Assembly: GCA_039586815.1 (NCBI GenBank)
Contig: JBDHJR010000001.1
Span: forward strand, 156,811 to 220,810
Direction: 5' to 3'
DNA: 64,000 nt
Origin: WVYX01 sp039586815
GTDB lineage: Bacteria > Gemmatimonadota > Gemmatimonadetes > Gemmatimonadales > GWC2-71-9
Part shown: in pieces, positions 34,527 through 44,044 of the stretch
Numbering within the stretch: the stretch's first letter is position 1
Layout of the letters: each line of letters begins with the position of its first letter
Program-made: the position numbers and the translations under genes
Notes under the pieces: model-generated
What the model was told of the DNA's origin: nothing
Seen by the model: the letters and a program-made list of their open reading frames with translations, nothing else
Databases searched by the model: none

Positions 34527-36017
34527 CTAGCGCCCCGCAAGCTCCACCAGCATCGCCGTGTACATCCTGAGATTCAAACGCATCTGCTCGCGGCCGATGT
34601 ACTCGTGTTCGGTGTGGCCGGTGTATTCCTCACCCGGCATGGCCGGTCCGAAGTTGACACCGTTGGGCACGACGCGTGCGTGCGTACCGCCTCCGATGGA
34701 GATGGGCTGTGGATCGGGCTCGCCCGCAAAGTGCTCGAAGACGTCGAGCAACACGGGAACGTGCGGGGCGTCCTGAACGTAGTACGGCTCGGAGGTGAAG
34801 ACGCGGATACCCACATCTACCATACCGGAGCGTGCCTCCCACTGACCGACAGCCGCACGCAATCTCTGCTCGAGCTCCGCTGCGCTGCGTCCCGCCGGGC
34901 TGCGGATGTTGATCCCTGCCACCAGCGCCCCATCCACCATCCCCAGCGTGGTGAGCGACAGCGTGAGCCGCCCCATGAACGGATGGCTGAAGGCCACATC
35001 CCCGAACCCATCTGCGAAGTCGCCGGTCCCAACCAAGTCATTGATCAACCGCACCATGCGCGCCGGCTGACCGTCCGGCCACTCGTAGGTGCCGAGCAGT
35101 GCCGCAAGGTGCGTGATTGCGTTGCGGCCGTCCTCCGGCTTGGACGAGTGCGCGGAAAGACCAAGAGCCCGGATCGTGAGCGTGGCGCCCTGCGAGGTGA
35201 AGCTGTAGCGAATCCCGCTGTCGTGGGACGCTCCCTCCCGCAGCAGTGTCTCGAGGTCGGGCGTCGGATCGGCAATCACCGCTTCCGCGTCCTCGGGTAT
35301 CTGCGACAGGAAGGCCCCACCACTCAGTGCAACCAGGCGATCGGACTGCTCGGAGCCTCCGGCGACCGGCGGCATGGCGACGTGGATGGAATTCCACCCC
35401 TTCTCCGCCACCACGACCGGGTACTCGGCGTCCAGCGCCACGTTCAGGTCGGGTGGCGGGTTCTGCGCCAGGAACGCGAAGAAGGGCTGCCAGTCCGACT
35501 CCTCGGTATACGAGATGATGAGCTCGATGCGCCGGTCCAGTGCCAAACCACGGTCTCTCACAGCGGCCATGGCGTACATGGCGGTGGCGATCGGCCCCTT
35601 GTCGTCCTCGGCTCCTCGCCCGACGAGCCTACCTGGCTCACTCGAGCCGTCGAGCGAAAACGGATCCTCGGCCCACTTGGAGGGGTCGGCCGGCTGGACG
35701 TCGCCGTGCGTTACCAGGCCCAGCCGCTCCTCCGGCTGGCCCAGCCCGACAACGACCACCTCACCGTGGTCAGCGAAATCGAGTCCGAGCTCGTCCGCCT
35801 TCCGCTCCAAGTACGTGGTCATGTCCCGAAACTCAGGATTCTCCGCGTTCGCCACACCTTCCACGTGCACCGTGCGGAACGCGACCAGGTCGGCTAATGT
35901 GGTGAGCGTCGCATCGTAGTAGGCCGAGTCGGCGTAGGCGGCGACGGCACGGCTTTCGAGGGAGGGTACCTGCGCGAACGCGATGGCGAGGGGACAGTAG
36001 AGCAAGGTCGTCGTCAT
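34527..36017 (-). CDS. M20 family (Sapep/PepV-like) exported dipeptidase
   Basis: About 496 residues. A short signal (ending AIAFAQ) is followed by a di-zinc peptidase. Metal-ligand segments: VTHGDVQPADPSKW (His-Asp), GRGAEDDKGP (Asp), YTEESDW (Glu), ALDAEYP (Asp) and the C-terminal HTEHEYI (His). A dimerisation lid lies in the middle. It cleaves dipeptides in the periplasm. The frame stays open upstream, but the signal and GGGGGAG ten bases before support ATG 36017. It converges with the serine hydrolase gene. Confidence 0.88.
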   Translation of the reverse strand: MTTTLLYCPLAIAFAQVPSLESRAVAAYADSAYYDATLTTLADLVAFRTVHVEGVANAENPEFRDMTTYLERKADELGLDFADHGEVVVVGLGQPEERLGLVTHGDVQPADPSKWAEDPFSLDGSSEPGRLVGRGAEDDKGPIATAMYAMAAVRDRGLALDRRIELIISYTEESDWQPFFAFLAQNPPPDLNVALDAEYPVVVAEKGWNSIHVAMPPVAGGSEQSDRLVALSGGAFLSQIPEDAEAVIADPTPDLETLLREGASHDSGIRYSFTSQGATLTIRALGLSAHSSKPEDGRNAITHLAALLGTYEWPDGQPARMVRLINDLVGTGDFADGFGDVAFSHPFMGRLTLSLTTLGMVDGALVAGINIRSPAGRSAAELEQRLRAAVGQWEARSGMVDVGIRVFTSEPYYVQDAPHVPVLLDVFEHFAGEPDPQPISIGGGTHARVVPNGVNFGPAMPGEEYTGHTEHEYIGREQMRLNLRMYTAMLVELAGR

Positions 36018-36100
36018 GATCGACCATCTCCCCCGATGCGATACCGTCACTGGACCTCCACGACGCTCGCGATGATGTGATCGGCGATGAACGTAGCCAG

Positions 36101-37192
36101 CTACTGCCAGGACCGGGGCACGGCCTCCGGCTTGGTGGGACCGATCCCGTCGCCCTCGGGGGTCTCCTGCTCGAGCCGCCGCCGGATCTCCGGCAGGTCG
36201 CGGAACCCCACCAGCTGGCGACCCTCCTCGTCCCACAGCGTGAGCCACAGGGTCTTCACGCTCTCGGCCAGCGTGAGCTTGGTGACGTCGTGCAACTCAG
36301 GATTCTCGTCGTAGCACCGCTGCAGGTGGTAGTTGGGGATCCGGCTCGACACGTGGTGGATGTGGTGCAGGCCGATGTTCGCCGTGAACCACTGCAGCAC
36401 CTTGGGGATCACCAGGTGAGACGCCCCCTCCAGACCCGCCGCGTAGTAGTTCCACGCCTCGCGATACCGCCAGTAGGTGTCCTCGTACTGGTGCTGCATG
36501 TAGAACAGGAATACGCCGATCGATCCCGACAGCAGTACGATCGGGAGCTGCACCATGAGAAACCGGTCCAGCCCGATCGTCAGCCACGCCGCGATGAGCA
36601 CGCCCGCCAGCGCCGCGTTGGTCCAGTGCACGCTGGCCCACTCCCGCTTCCAGTTGCGCGGGGTGTCCACCGGGAGGCGATGCTTGAGGATGAACTGATA
36701 GGCCGGCCCGACGAGCAGCATCACGAGCGCGTTGCGGTAGAGACGGTAAAGCACCCGCTTGATCCATGGACGGCTCAAGTACTCGCGGACCGTGAGCGTG
36801 TCGATGTCCCCGAAGCCCCTCTGGTCCAGGTTGCCGGAGCTGGCGTGGTGGATCGCGTGCGTCTTGCGCCAGTAGGCGTACGGCACGAGGGTGAGCACGC
36901 CGATTACACTCCCAACCGCGTTGTTCGCCCGTTGCGACCGGAAGAAGGACCCATGCCCGCAGTCGTGCTGGAACATGAACATGCGCACGACGAGCAGCGC
37001 GGCCGGAATTGCCAGCAGCAGCGTGAGCCAGTATGCCACGTCGAGGCTCCAGAGCATGAGGAGCCACACCGCGATGAACGGCACGGTGGTGTTCGCTAGC
37101 TGGTACACGCTGCGCCACAGCTCCGGCTTGCGGTACGGCGCGAGCATCGCGTTCCAGTCGACCGGTGTCCCGTCAGCAGTTCCTGCGGTCAT
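36101..37192 (-). CDS. Fatty acid desaturase
   Basis: About 363 residues, membrane protein. The three histidine boxes are present: QHDCGHG, KTHAIHHAS and GLHHIHHVS, typical of acyl-lipid (delta-9 or delta-12 type) desaturases. Start ATG 37192 has GAGGGGG upstream. It uses O2 and two electrons to introduce double bonds into membrane fatty acids, indicating at least partly aerobic metabolism. An AT-rich element at about 37290-37300 may be part of its promoter. Confidence 0.9.
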   Translation of the reverse strand: MTAGTADGTPVDWNAMLAPYRKPELWRSVYQLANTTVPFIAVWLLMLWSLDVAYWLTLLLAIPAALLVVRMFMFQHDCGHGSFFRSQRANNAVGSVIGVLTLVPYAYWRKTHAIHHASSGNLDQRGFGDIDTLTVREYLSRPWIKRVLYRLYRNALVMLLVGPAYQFILKHRLPVDTPRNWKREWASVHWTNAALAGVLIAAWLTIGLDRFLMVQLPIVLLSGSIGVFLFYMQHQYEDTYWRYREAWNYYAAGLEGASHLVIPKVLQWFTANIGLHHIHHVSSRIPNYHLQRCYDENPELHDVTKLTLAESVKTLWLTLWDEEGRQLVGFRDLPEIRRRLEQETPEGDGIGPTKPEAVPRSWQ

Positions 37193-37399
37193 GATCCCCC
37201 TCGAGGGACGGCGTATGAAAAGGGCCACTCTGGCGAGCGGCCGTCTCGTGCAAAGGCCCTCCCGTCGGCCCGCACACTCCCATCACGTGTAGAATTTATC
37301 CACTTCCGCCCCGCGGGGCCAGTTGTATCGCCGCCGCCACTTGACGAGCGCTTGACGCTCCCCCCCCACCGTGCACCCGTCGAGATCCCGGAGCGCGAG

Positions 37400-38470
37400 A
37401 TGCCCCCGTCCTGGTGGGTGAGCCTCAACAGAAACAAGGTGCAGCGCCGCAGCCTCGGCGTGAGCGCCGGTCAGGTGAGGCAAGCCGCGCAGCGGCGGCG
37501 CCAGCTGGCCGAGGGCGCTGAGATCGGCGCCTACCGCCTGGGATCGCTGCTGGGGCGCGGGGGCATGGGCGAGGTATACAACGCGACGCACCGGCTGCTG
37601 GGCACCCCTGCCGCCGTCAAGTTGATCCGGCCCGAGGTGCTGGTTCACGCCGACGACGATGATCTGTTCCTCACCCTGCGCCGCTTCCGGCGAGAGGCCG
37701 AGACGGGCAGCAGGCTGCGCTCCCCACACGCGGTGCGGCTGTACGACTTCGGCCTGACGGACGGCGGCACGTTCTACATCGTGATGGAGCTGCTCACGGG
37801 GCTGGACCTGGCACGCCTGGTGGATCGGTTTGGGCCCGTGCCCGCCGAGCGCGCGGTCCACTTCCTGCGCCAGGTCTGCAACGCGCTCGAGGAGATGCAC
37901 GCCTCGGGCCTGGTGCACCGCGACATCAAGCCGGAGAACCTGAACGTGTGCCGCCGCGAGCTGCACCACGATTTCCTCAAGGTGACCGACCTGGGGTTGG
38001 TAAAGCCGACACGGGGCGCCACGGCTGAGCATCTGGCGGTCCGGGCGCGGGGCCGCGTGCTGGGCACGCCGGCTTACATGGCCCCGGAGATCGCCAGGGG
38101 TGAGGCCGGCGACGAACGCACCGACATCTACGCGCTGGGGTGCGTGGCCTACTGGCTGCTCACGGCGAGCCCCGTGTTCGAGGGCGACAGCGTGGAGCAG
38201 ACGATGCGCCGCCACCTCAACCACGACCCCGCACCACCATCGCGCCGCACCGAGCTCGACATCCCAGCCGCGCTGGAGCGACTGATACTCTGGTCCCTGG
38301 CGAAGCGACCGGAACTCCGCCCGCAGAGCGCAACAGAGTTCGCGCAGCGGCTCCAGGGTTGCAGTGTGCCGCAGCCCTGGACGGAGCAGCGAGCCGCCCA
38401 ATGGTGGGACGCGCACCTTCCCGATGGGCAAACCGCCACGGCCGTTGCCCTGCCCCCACGGTCCGCGTAG
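37400..38470 (+). CDS. Serine/threonine protein kinase
   Basis: About 356 residues, soluble. The kinase core (about 45-320) has GRGGMGEVYNATH (glycine loop), AAVKLIRPE (ATP Lys), LVHRDIKPENLNV (catalytic loop), KVTDLGLVKP (DLG in place of DFG) and GTPAYMAPEIA. All catalytic residues are present. There are no PASTA or membrane segments, so it appears to be a cytoplasmic kinase. Preferred start ATG 37400 has GGAG; a TTG 16 codons upstream is an alternative. The C-terminal 40 residues are short and non-conserved. Confidence 0.88.
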   Translation: MPPSWWVSLNRNKVQRRSLGVSAGQVRQAAQRRRQLAEGAEIGAYRLGSLLGRGGMGEVYNATHRLLGTPAAVKLIRPEVLVHADDDDLFLTLRRFRREAETGSRLRSPHAVRLYDFGLTDGGTFYIVMELLTGLDLARLVDRFGPVPAERAVHFLRQVCNALEEMHASGLVHRDIKPENLNVCRRELHHDFLKVTDLGLVKPTRGATAEHLAVRARGRVLGTPAYMAPEIARGEAGDERTDIYALGCVAYWLLTASPVFEGDSVEQTMRRHLNHDPAPPSRRTELDIPAALERLILWSLAKRPELRPQSATEFAQRLQGCSVPQPWTEQRAAQWWDAHLPDGQTATAVALPPRSA

Positions 38471-38577
38471 GGGTCCGCGCGCGCCCACGTCGCCACCTTG
38501 CCAGAAACCGGTCCCACGAGAGATTCGTAGTGATCTCAACTTGTGGTGCCGCCGTGACCTTCAACTTCCGAGGACCG

Positions 38578-40068
38578 ATGAAGCGCGTTCTCTTCCCGGT
38601 ACTGGCCTTGCTCGCGGCCGTCCCGCCCCTGCCGGGGGCCGCTCGTGCGCAAGATTTGGAGCTCGCTGCCTGCCGCTTCGCGGCGTTCGACGAACTCGCC
38701 GAGAACCTGCCCGAAGACGCGACAGATCCCGAAGCCGGCGACGCTCTGTGTGGGCGCTACGAGGTCTGGGAGGATCGAGCGGCGCGAGCGGGCCGGACGA
38801 TCGCCCTCAACGTCATCGTCCTGCCCCACACGGGCGAAGATCCGGCCTCCGATCCCGTATTCTTTTTCGGCGGCGGCCCCGGCGAGGCAGTGTCCACTTG
38901 GGGGTGGGTTCCGCTGGCGTTTGCGGAGCTCAGGACGCGGCGCGACATCGTGCTCGTGGATCAGCGCGGCACCGGGGGCTCGCATCCGCTGACCTGTGCG
39001 CCGCCAGGTAGCGACGACGATCTCCAGGGATACCTGAACCCGATGCTGGACCTGGACGACGTTGTGGCGTGCCGCGAGGACCTAGAGCGGACCGCCGACC
39101 TCCGGTTCTACACCACGCAGCACCACGCCGACGACATCGACGACGTGCGCGCCGCGCTGGGCTACGAGCGGATCAATCTGTGGGGTGGCTCGTACGGCAC
39201 GCGGCCTGTGCTGGTGTACCTGCGGCGTCACCTCGAGCACGCGCGGGCGGCGATGATCTCCGGGGTCGCCCACACCAGCTTCAAGTACCCGCTGCATCAT
39301 GCGTCGGCAGGCCAGCGGGCGCTCGACATGCTGTTCGCCGCATGTCGCGAGGACCCGGCGTGCACCGACGCCGTCGGGGATCCGCTGGACGACCTGCGGG
39401 AGGTCATGGAGTTGTTCGCCCAGGGACCGGTCTCGACGGAGATCGATCATCCCACGAGCGACGAGACCGCGCGCGTGCGCGTGTACAGGGAGGTGGTGGC
39501 CGAGCGCCTGCGTTCCCTCATGTACAGCTCGGGGAACGCCGTGCGCATCCCGGGCATCCTCGACCGGGCGGCGCGCACCGCAGACCTGGGCGAGCTGGCC
39601 GAGCTCATCATTCAGTACGAACGGGGCTTCACCGAGGGAGTGAACTGGTTCACGGGAATGTGGATGAGTATCACCTGCAGCGAGGACGTTCCCTTCATCA
39701 CCGACGCCGACGTCGCGCGGGAGACCGGCGGCACCGTGTTCGGCGACTACCGGGTACGCACCCACCGGGAAGCCTGCGAGCACTGGCCGCAGGGGCCGCT
39801 GCCCGAGGGGTTCGCCGAGCCCGTGGTCTCCGACACGCCGGTTCTGATCGTGTCCGGGGACATGGATCCGGCAACGCCGCCCGAGGGTGGCGCGTACGTG
39901 GCGCGGCACCTGGCCCATAGCCTGCATGTCGTCGTGCGGCAGGGACACGGCCCCACCGACGGCGCCTGCTCGGTCCGGGTGGCGACGGAGTTCTTCGAGC
40001 GTGGCTCGACCGAGGGGCTGGATGTCGGCTGTCTCGAGGCGGTGGACCTGCCGCAGTGGACGTTCTAG
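38578..40068 (+). CDS. Alpha/beta hydrolase, S33/TAP-like exported peptidase
   Basis: 496 residues with a signal (ending AARAQD). The catalytic triad is visible: WGGSYGTRP (Ser), GDMDPATPP (Asp) and GHGPTD (His), with the oxyanion loop FFFGGGPGEA and DQRGTGGSHPL. Like tripeptidyl aminopeptidases it has a TAP-like C-terminal domain with SITCSED. Start ATG 38578 has GAGGA upstream. It probably cleaves peptides or esters in the periplasm. Confidence 0.88.
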   Translation: MKRVLFPVLALLAAVPPLPGAARAQDLELAACRFAAFDELAENLPEDATDPEAGDALCGRYEVWEDRAARAGRTIALNVIVLPHTGEDPASDPVFFFGGGPGEAVSTWGWVPLAFAELRTRRDIVLVDQRGTGGSHPLTCAPPGSDDDLQGYLNPMLDLDDVVACREDLERTADLRFYTTQHHADDIDDVRAALGYERINLWGGSYGTRPVLVYLRRHLEHARAAMISGVAHTSFKYPLHHASAGQRALDMLFAACREDPACTDAVGDPLDDLREVMELFAQGPVSTEIDHPTSDETARVRVYREVVAERLRSLMYSSGNAVRIPGILDRAARTADLGELAELIIQYERGFTEGVNWFTGMWMSITCSEDVPFITDADVARETGGTVFGDYRVRTHREACEHWPQGPLPEGFAEPVVSDTPVLIVSGDMDPATPPEGGAYVARHLAHSLHVVVRQGHGPTDGACSVRVATEFFERGSTEGLDVGCLEAVDLPQWTF

Positions 40069-40097
40069 GGCCGGATGTCCCAAGAAGTGCACCCACC

Positions 40098-40114
40098 GCC
40101 CCAATCGGGGCCTT
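40098..40114 (+). terminator. Weak hairpin terminator
   Basis: GCCCC-AATC-GGGGC followed by CTTTC, 30 bases after the hydrolase stop. Confidence 0.45.
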
Positions 40115-40169
40115 TCGCGCCCCCGTGCGGGATCGTATCTGGTGAGGTGTCCTCACTCGGGTACCTGCA

Positions 40170-41303
40170 GTGCCTATCGACTCGGACCTCGTCGCCAAGC
40201 TCCACCGTGAGTCGCCACTCACCGACATCCACGCACATCCGTCACTGAAGGCGTACCTCTTCCGGCGCAACCTCTGGCGACACTATCGGTCGGGCAAGAC
40301 GTTCAACCCTTTCTCCAGCCGCAGCGACTTCAAGATGCTCAAGCGTGGAGGCGTGGGCGTGCTGTGGAACGCCCTGCACCTCCCCGAGCGCGAGCTCTTC
40401 AGGTGCTTCTGGCTGCGCGTCGCCGGGCTCCTCGTACTGCCGGCCTATCGCAAGCTGGTCAGCGGCAGCCCGTTCGAGCGTCTGCTGGAAATGACCAGAG
40501 CCATGGAGCGCGAGATAGTGCGACCGCCGGGCCGGGCCGAGCTGGCAACCACCGCCGCCGACGTGCGCCGCATTCACCAACTGGGGAAGATCGCGGTGGT
40601 GCACACTGTCGAGGGCACTCACGTACTCGAGGGTGATCCCAGAAACCTCGACAGGCTCGCGTCTCGCGGTGTGGCCATGGTCACCCTGAGTCACTTCTTC
40701 GATAACCGGGTAGCGGAGCAGACCCGCGGCATCCCGCGGAACAACGTCTTGAGTTTGTTCTGCAAGTACGACTTCGGCTGGTCACACCCGACTCCCCTCA
40801 CCGACTTCGGCAGGAGCGTGCTGCAGCACATGAGCAAGCTCCGCATGCTGGTGGACGTGACGCACTGTACGCCGGGCGCGCGCACGGCGGTCTATGGGGA
40901 AATGGACACGGACCGTCCTGTCGTGGCGAGTCACGTGGGAGTGCATCAGGTTCACGCAGATCCGTACAACCTGCGCGACGACGAGATACGTCACATAGCG
41001 TCGACGGGCGGGCTGGTCGGGGTGATCTTCATGACGCACTGGCTGGATCCGGGCGAGCCCAAGAACGGGCTGGACGCCATCTGGCGCACGATCGAACACG
41101 TGCAACAGGTCACGGGCTCGTTCGACCACATAGGACTCGGTACCGATTTCGACGGGTTCACTGACCCACCAGATGATGTGCGCGATGCCTCGCACATGGG
41201 CAGGGTCACGCAGCTGCTGCTCGAGCGCGGTGTCGCCGAGACCGACGTACGGAAGATTTTGGGAGGCAATGCTCAGCGGGTGCTGGAGCGCGGCTGGCGC
41301 TGA
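40170..41303 (+). CDS. Membrane dipeptidase-family (M19) peptidase
   Basis: 377 residues from a GTG. Metal-site motifs: TDIHAHPSL (HxH), HTVEGTHVL (Glu), VDVTHCTPG and ASHVG (His) and GLGTDFDGF (Asp). No signal peptide is seen, so it would act in the cytoplasm on dipeptides, unlike the classical renal enzyme. Followed after 25 bases by the phosphoesterase gene, likely in one operon. Confidence 0.87.
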   Translation: MPIDSDLVAKLHRESPLTDIHAHPSLKAYLFRRNLWRHYRSGKTFNPFSSRSDFKMLKRGGVGVLWNALHLPERELFRCFWLRVAGLLVLPAYRKLVSGSPFERLLEMTRAMEREIVRPPGRAELATTAADVRRIHQLGKIAVVHTVEGTHVLEGDPRNLDRLASRGVAMVTLSHFFDNRVAEQTRGIPRNNVLSLFCKYDFGWSHPTPLTDFGRSVLQHMSKLRMLVDVTHCTPGARTAVYGEMDTDRPVVASHVGVHQVHADPYNLRDDEIRHIASTGGLVGVIFMTHWLDPGEPKNGLDAIWRTIEHVQQVTGSFDHIGLGTDFDGFTDPPDDVRDASHMGRVTQLLLERGVAETDVRKILGGNAQRVLERGWR

Positions 41304-41328
41304 CGCGGCCCCGAGCGGGAGGTAGATC

Positions 41329-42369
41329 ATGCCAGGCAAGTCGGCGGTCGAGAAGGCACTCGACCGCGCTCTCCGGGGCGCGCGGTCCTCGCCCCGGTCA
41401 CTCGATCCGTCCACCGCGCGCTACATCGTGTTCTCGGACCATCACAAGGGAAGACGTGACGGCGCCGACGACTTCTCGCGCTGCGAGCGCGCGTACGTGG
41501 GCGCGCTCAAGCACTACGACCGCGAGGGATTCACGCTGATCATTCTGGGGGATGCCGAGGAGCTGTGGGAATGCCGGCCCAAGCCCGTCCTCCGGGCGTA
41601 CGCCAACATCCTGGAGCTGGAGCGGCGCTTCCACCCCGACCGTTACCTGCGCGTGTGGGGCAACCACGACGACGAATGGGAGAGCCCGCGGCGGGTGCGC
41701 AAGCACCTCTCGCCGTTCTTCCCCAATCTCACGGTGTACGAGGCTCTCTATTTCGAGGTGCACGGCGGCGACGAGCCAAGGGCGCTGTTCATGGTGCATG
41801 GGCACCAGGGTTCGTTCTTCAGTGACCGGCTCGCAGGTATTGCCAAGCTCGTCGTGCGCTTCGTGTGGCGCACCATCCAGCGGATTACGCGGAAGCCCTC
41901 GACGACCCCGGCCTCGGACGCCTGCCTGCGAGACGAGCACGACAAGGCGATGTACGACTGGGCCGCCCGGCAGAGCAGGCTGGTAACGGTCGCCGGTCAC
42001 ACCCACCGGCCCGTGTTCAACTCGAAGACGCACCTGCAGCAGCTCGAGGACGAGTTGCAGCAGCTGCTCGATCTCCCGCTTAATCAGGAAGACGCCGGCT
42101 ACGATTCACGTGTAGCGGCGCTCAGGGCCAAGATCGAGCACGTGCGCACCAAGGACCGCCAGTGTGACGAAGCGGCGGGCGAGGCGGAGCGCTCCAGGCC
42201 GTGCTACTTCAACAGCGGGTGCTGCTCGTTCGGCGACGGAGACATCACGGGCCTGGAGATAGCCGACGGCGAGATCCGCCTGGTGCGCTGGCCGGAAGAC
42301 GACGGCTCTCTGCGACCGAAGGTGCTGGCGCGCAGCAGCCTGTCGCGCGTGTTCGGCGAACTGGCCTGA
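41329..42369 (+). CDS. Metallophosphoesterase
   Basis: 346 residues with all motifs of the calcineurin-like fold: IVFSDHHKG (DxH), LGDAEELWE, VWGNHDDEW (GNHD), MVHGHQG and VAGHTHRP. No signal peptide. Residues 285-320 hold a cysteine-rich loop (FNSGCCSFGDG). Substrate unknown. GGGAGG sits upstream of the ATG. Confidence 0.88.
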   Translation: MPGKSAVEKALDRALRGARSSPRSLDPSTARYIVFSDHHKGRRDGADDFSRCERAYVGALKHYDREGFTLIILGDAEELWECRPKPVLRAYANILELERRFHPDRYLRVWGNHDDEWESPRRVRKHLSPFFPNLTVYEALYFEVHGGDEPRALFMVHGHQGSFFSDRLAGIAKLVVRFVWRTIQRITRKPSTTPASDACLRDEHDKAMYDWAARQSRLVTVAGHTHRPVFNSKTHLQQLEDELQQLLDLPLNQEDAGYDSRVAALRAKIEHVRTKDRQCDEAAGEAERSRPCYFNSGCCSFGDGDITGLEIADGEIRLVRWPEDDGSLRPKVLARSSLSRVFGELA

Positions 42370-42372
42370 CTG

Positions 42373-42822
42373 CTACAGCGTGTCCGGCGATACCGTGTCC
42401 TGCGGCTGGCTCGGGGTTGCCTCGACGGGTGGCGGTGCCGATCCGACCTCCTCGACCGCCGGTGCCGAGCCCTTTGTGCCAACCCGCGCGATCGGCGGAT
42501 TGGTCACGAACGGCTCGTAGGCCGAGAGCCCGAGGGCAATGCTGTCACCCTGGACCACCAGCAGATCGATCTCCGCCACGTTCTCCGTGAAGGTCGCCAG
42601 CAGCGTGCCCTCCGCAGTCGGAATGGTGAGCAACACACGTTCCGGTTCGGAGCGCTTCGCACGCACCACGCCCTCCAGCTCGTGGCGCTGTTGCTCAGCG
42701 CCCGCGGGCAGGTAGGGCCGCAGCACCCGCGGCCCGACGAACGCGATGAACAGCCCCGCCACGACGCCAATGATGAACGGCGTGAGGAGGCGGCCTTTCT
42801 TGCTTTGGACTTGCTCAGTCAT
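42373..42822 (-). CDS. Membrane-anchored protein of unknown function
   Basis: About 149 residues. One helix (LLTPFIIGVVAGLFIAFVG) is near the N-terminus, followed by a small beta-rich domain with ERVLLTIPTAEGTLLATF and an acidic, Pro-rich C-terminal tail. No family recognised. ATG 42822 is chosen, though it lacks a good ribosome binding site; a TTG eight codons upstream is possible. It converges with the phosphoesterase gene. Confidence 0.65.
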   Translation of the reverse strand: MTEQVQSKKGRLLTPFIIGVVAGLFIAFVGPRVLRPYLPAGAEQQRHELEGVVRAKRSEPERVLLTIPTAEGTLLATFTENVAEIDLLVVQGDSIALGLSAYEPFVTNPPIARVGTKGSAPAVEEVGSAPPPVEATPSQPQDTVSPDTL

Positions 42823-42870
42823 GGTGTGAAAGATGCCGAGGCGCAAGTGCCAAAGCCAGTCGTGCGACCC

Positions 42871-43929
42871 TCATCGCCTGACCCGCGTCACGTTGCGAAT
42901 GCGGCGCCGCACCTCGTCGTCCAATCCCGCCTGCTGCAGCGCCCGCCACAGCCGGTCAACCGTGTCGCCGTCGACCAGACCGCGTGGGGACCCGTTGCGC
43001 GAGGTCGAAAGTCCCTCGGCAGCCCGGAACTCCTCGACTGCCATGACGAGATCCTCCGAGTACACGCGCGTCTCGCGGTTCAAGGGTATCGAGTCGAGCT
43101 CCGGCCGGTACTTGCCCAGCGCGTGGAGCATCACACTCAGCTGCCACACGTCGTTGCCCGCCACCTCGTGCAGCTCCCGATAGCCAAGCGTCCGTGAGAT
43201 GGTGTCGTAGATGCGGCGTAGCTCGGCAACCGGAGTGGGATGCTCGCACACATTGACGTTGGCCGTGATGCCGTCGGGCCGGCGCGACATTCCCTCCCGC
43301 GAATCCGCCACCACGACCGCCGCCGACTGCAGCCTCCCCTTGCGGGCGTCGCCCCCGGCCTGCTGACCCGCCCACAGGGCCTCGATCAGGCGATCGGCCA
43401 GGTGCCGCTCGGAGCCCTCGCTGGCCTCGAACCGCTGGGCCACCGCCTCCAGCACCTGCGGGCCGACGAGCAGGTTGCCCTGCGTCACGTACGTGGTGCC
43501 GGCGCGGTGCCCCGCCCACGCGCTGGTCGAGTCGCCAGTGTGCTGTCCCTTGGTGCCGTCGAGCGCGATGACACCGACCTGCCTGCGGGACGAGCGCGAG
43601 TCGGCGGCCGTCGCGCGCCGCAGCGCCTCGTCGGCCGGCACACCCTGCTCCAGCATCTCGAACAGTTCCGCGGCATACTCCACCCGCGTGAATGCCTGCG
43701 TCGCCACCGCTCCCACGCCCTGACGTACCCAGGGCACGCCGTTGCCCACGCAGGGGACTCGCGTGGTCACCGCCGCACCCACCTCGCCGGTTGCGCGATC
43801 GATGGCCGCGATGGAAAAGGTGTGGAAGTAGGGCTCCTCACCCCAAGCGATCGGCTCCTGTGCGGTGAGCGCCGGGGCCCCGGCGCAGACCAGCAGCACG
43901 GCAATCACACGCGTCGTTGCGGTCGGCAT
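42871..43929 (-). CDS. Exported DUF1028 protein (Ntn-hydrolase-like)
   Basis: 352 residues with a signal peptide (ending PALTAQEP). The DUF1028 core reads HTFSIAAIDRATGEVGAAV, VRQGVGAVATQAFT, YVTQGNLLVG and SAAVVVADSREGMSRR, as in the Ntn-like family found next to peptidases and amidases. Residues 270-352 are an added C-terminal helical domain. GGGGGAC precedes the ATG. Activity is not established for this family. Confidence 0.85.
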   Translation of the reverse strand: MPTATTRVIAVLLVCAGAPALTAQEPIAWGEEPYFHTFSIAAIDRATGEVGAAVTTRVPCVGNGVPWVRQGVGAVATQAFTRVEYAAELFEMLEQGVPADEALRRATAADSRSSRRQVGVIALDGTKGQHTGDSTSAWAGHRAGTTYVTQGNLLVGPQVLEAVAQRFEASEGSERHLADRLIEALWAGQQAGGDARKGRLQSAAVVVADSREGMSRRPDGITANVNVCEHPTPVAELRRIYDTISRTLGYRELHEVAGNDVWQLSVMLHALGKYRPELDSIPLNRETRVYSEDLVMAVEEFRAAEGLSTSRNGSPRGLVDGDTVDRLWRALQQAGLDDEVRRRIRNVTRVRR

Positions 43930-44006
43930 ACGTCCCCCATGAGGATCGGTATCGGCCGCTAGAGTAGTCGCAGCGGTGGGGGTGGCGCAAACCGCCGGGC
44001 GCGAGA

Positions 44007-44036
44007 GGGGCCCGAGCAGCTTCCTGCCCGGGCCCC
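44007..44036 (-). terminator. Hairpin downstream of the M1 peptidase gene
   Basis: 13-bp stem with one mismatch around the loop CTTC, just after the stop of the minus-strand M1 gene. No long T run on that strand. Confidence 0.5.
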
Positions 44037-44044
44037 CATTCCCA

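Noticed and set aside
37965..38000. DLG instead of DFG as evidence of an inactive kinase
   Set aside because: The Asp is kept, and the other catalytic residues are present; DLG occurs in active bacterial kinases.
38140..38577. N-terminal extension of the alpha/beta hydrolase
   Set aside because: It overlaps the kinase gene, and a clear signal peptide with ribosome binding site starts at 38578.
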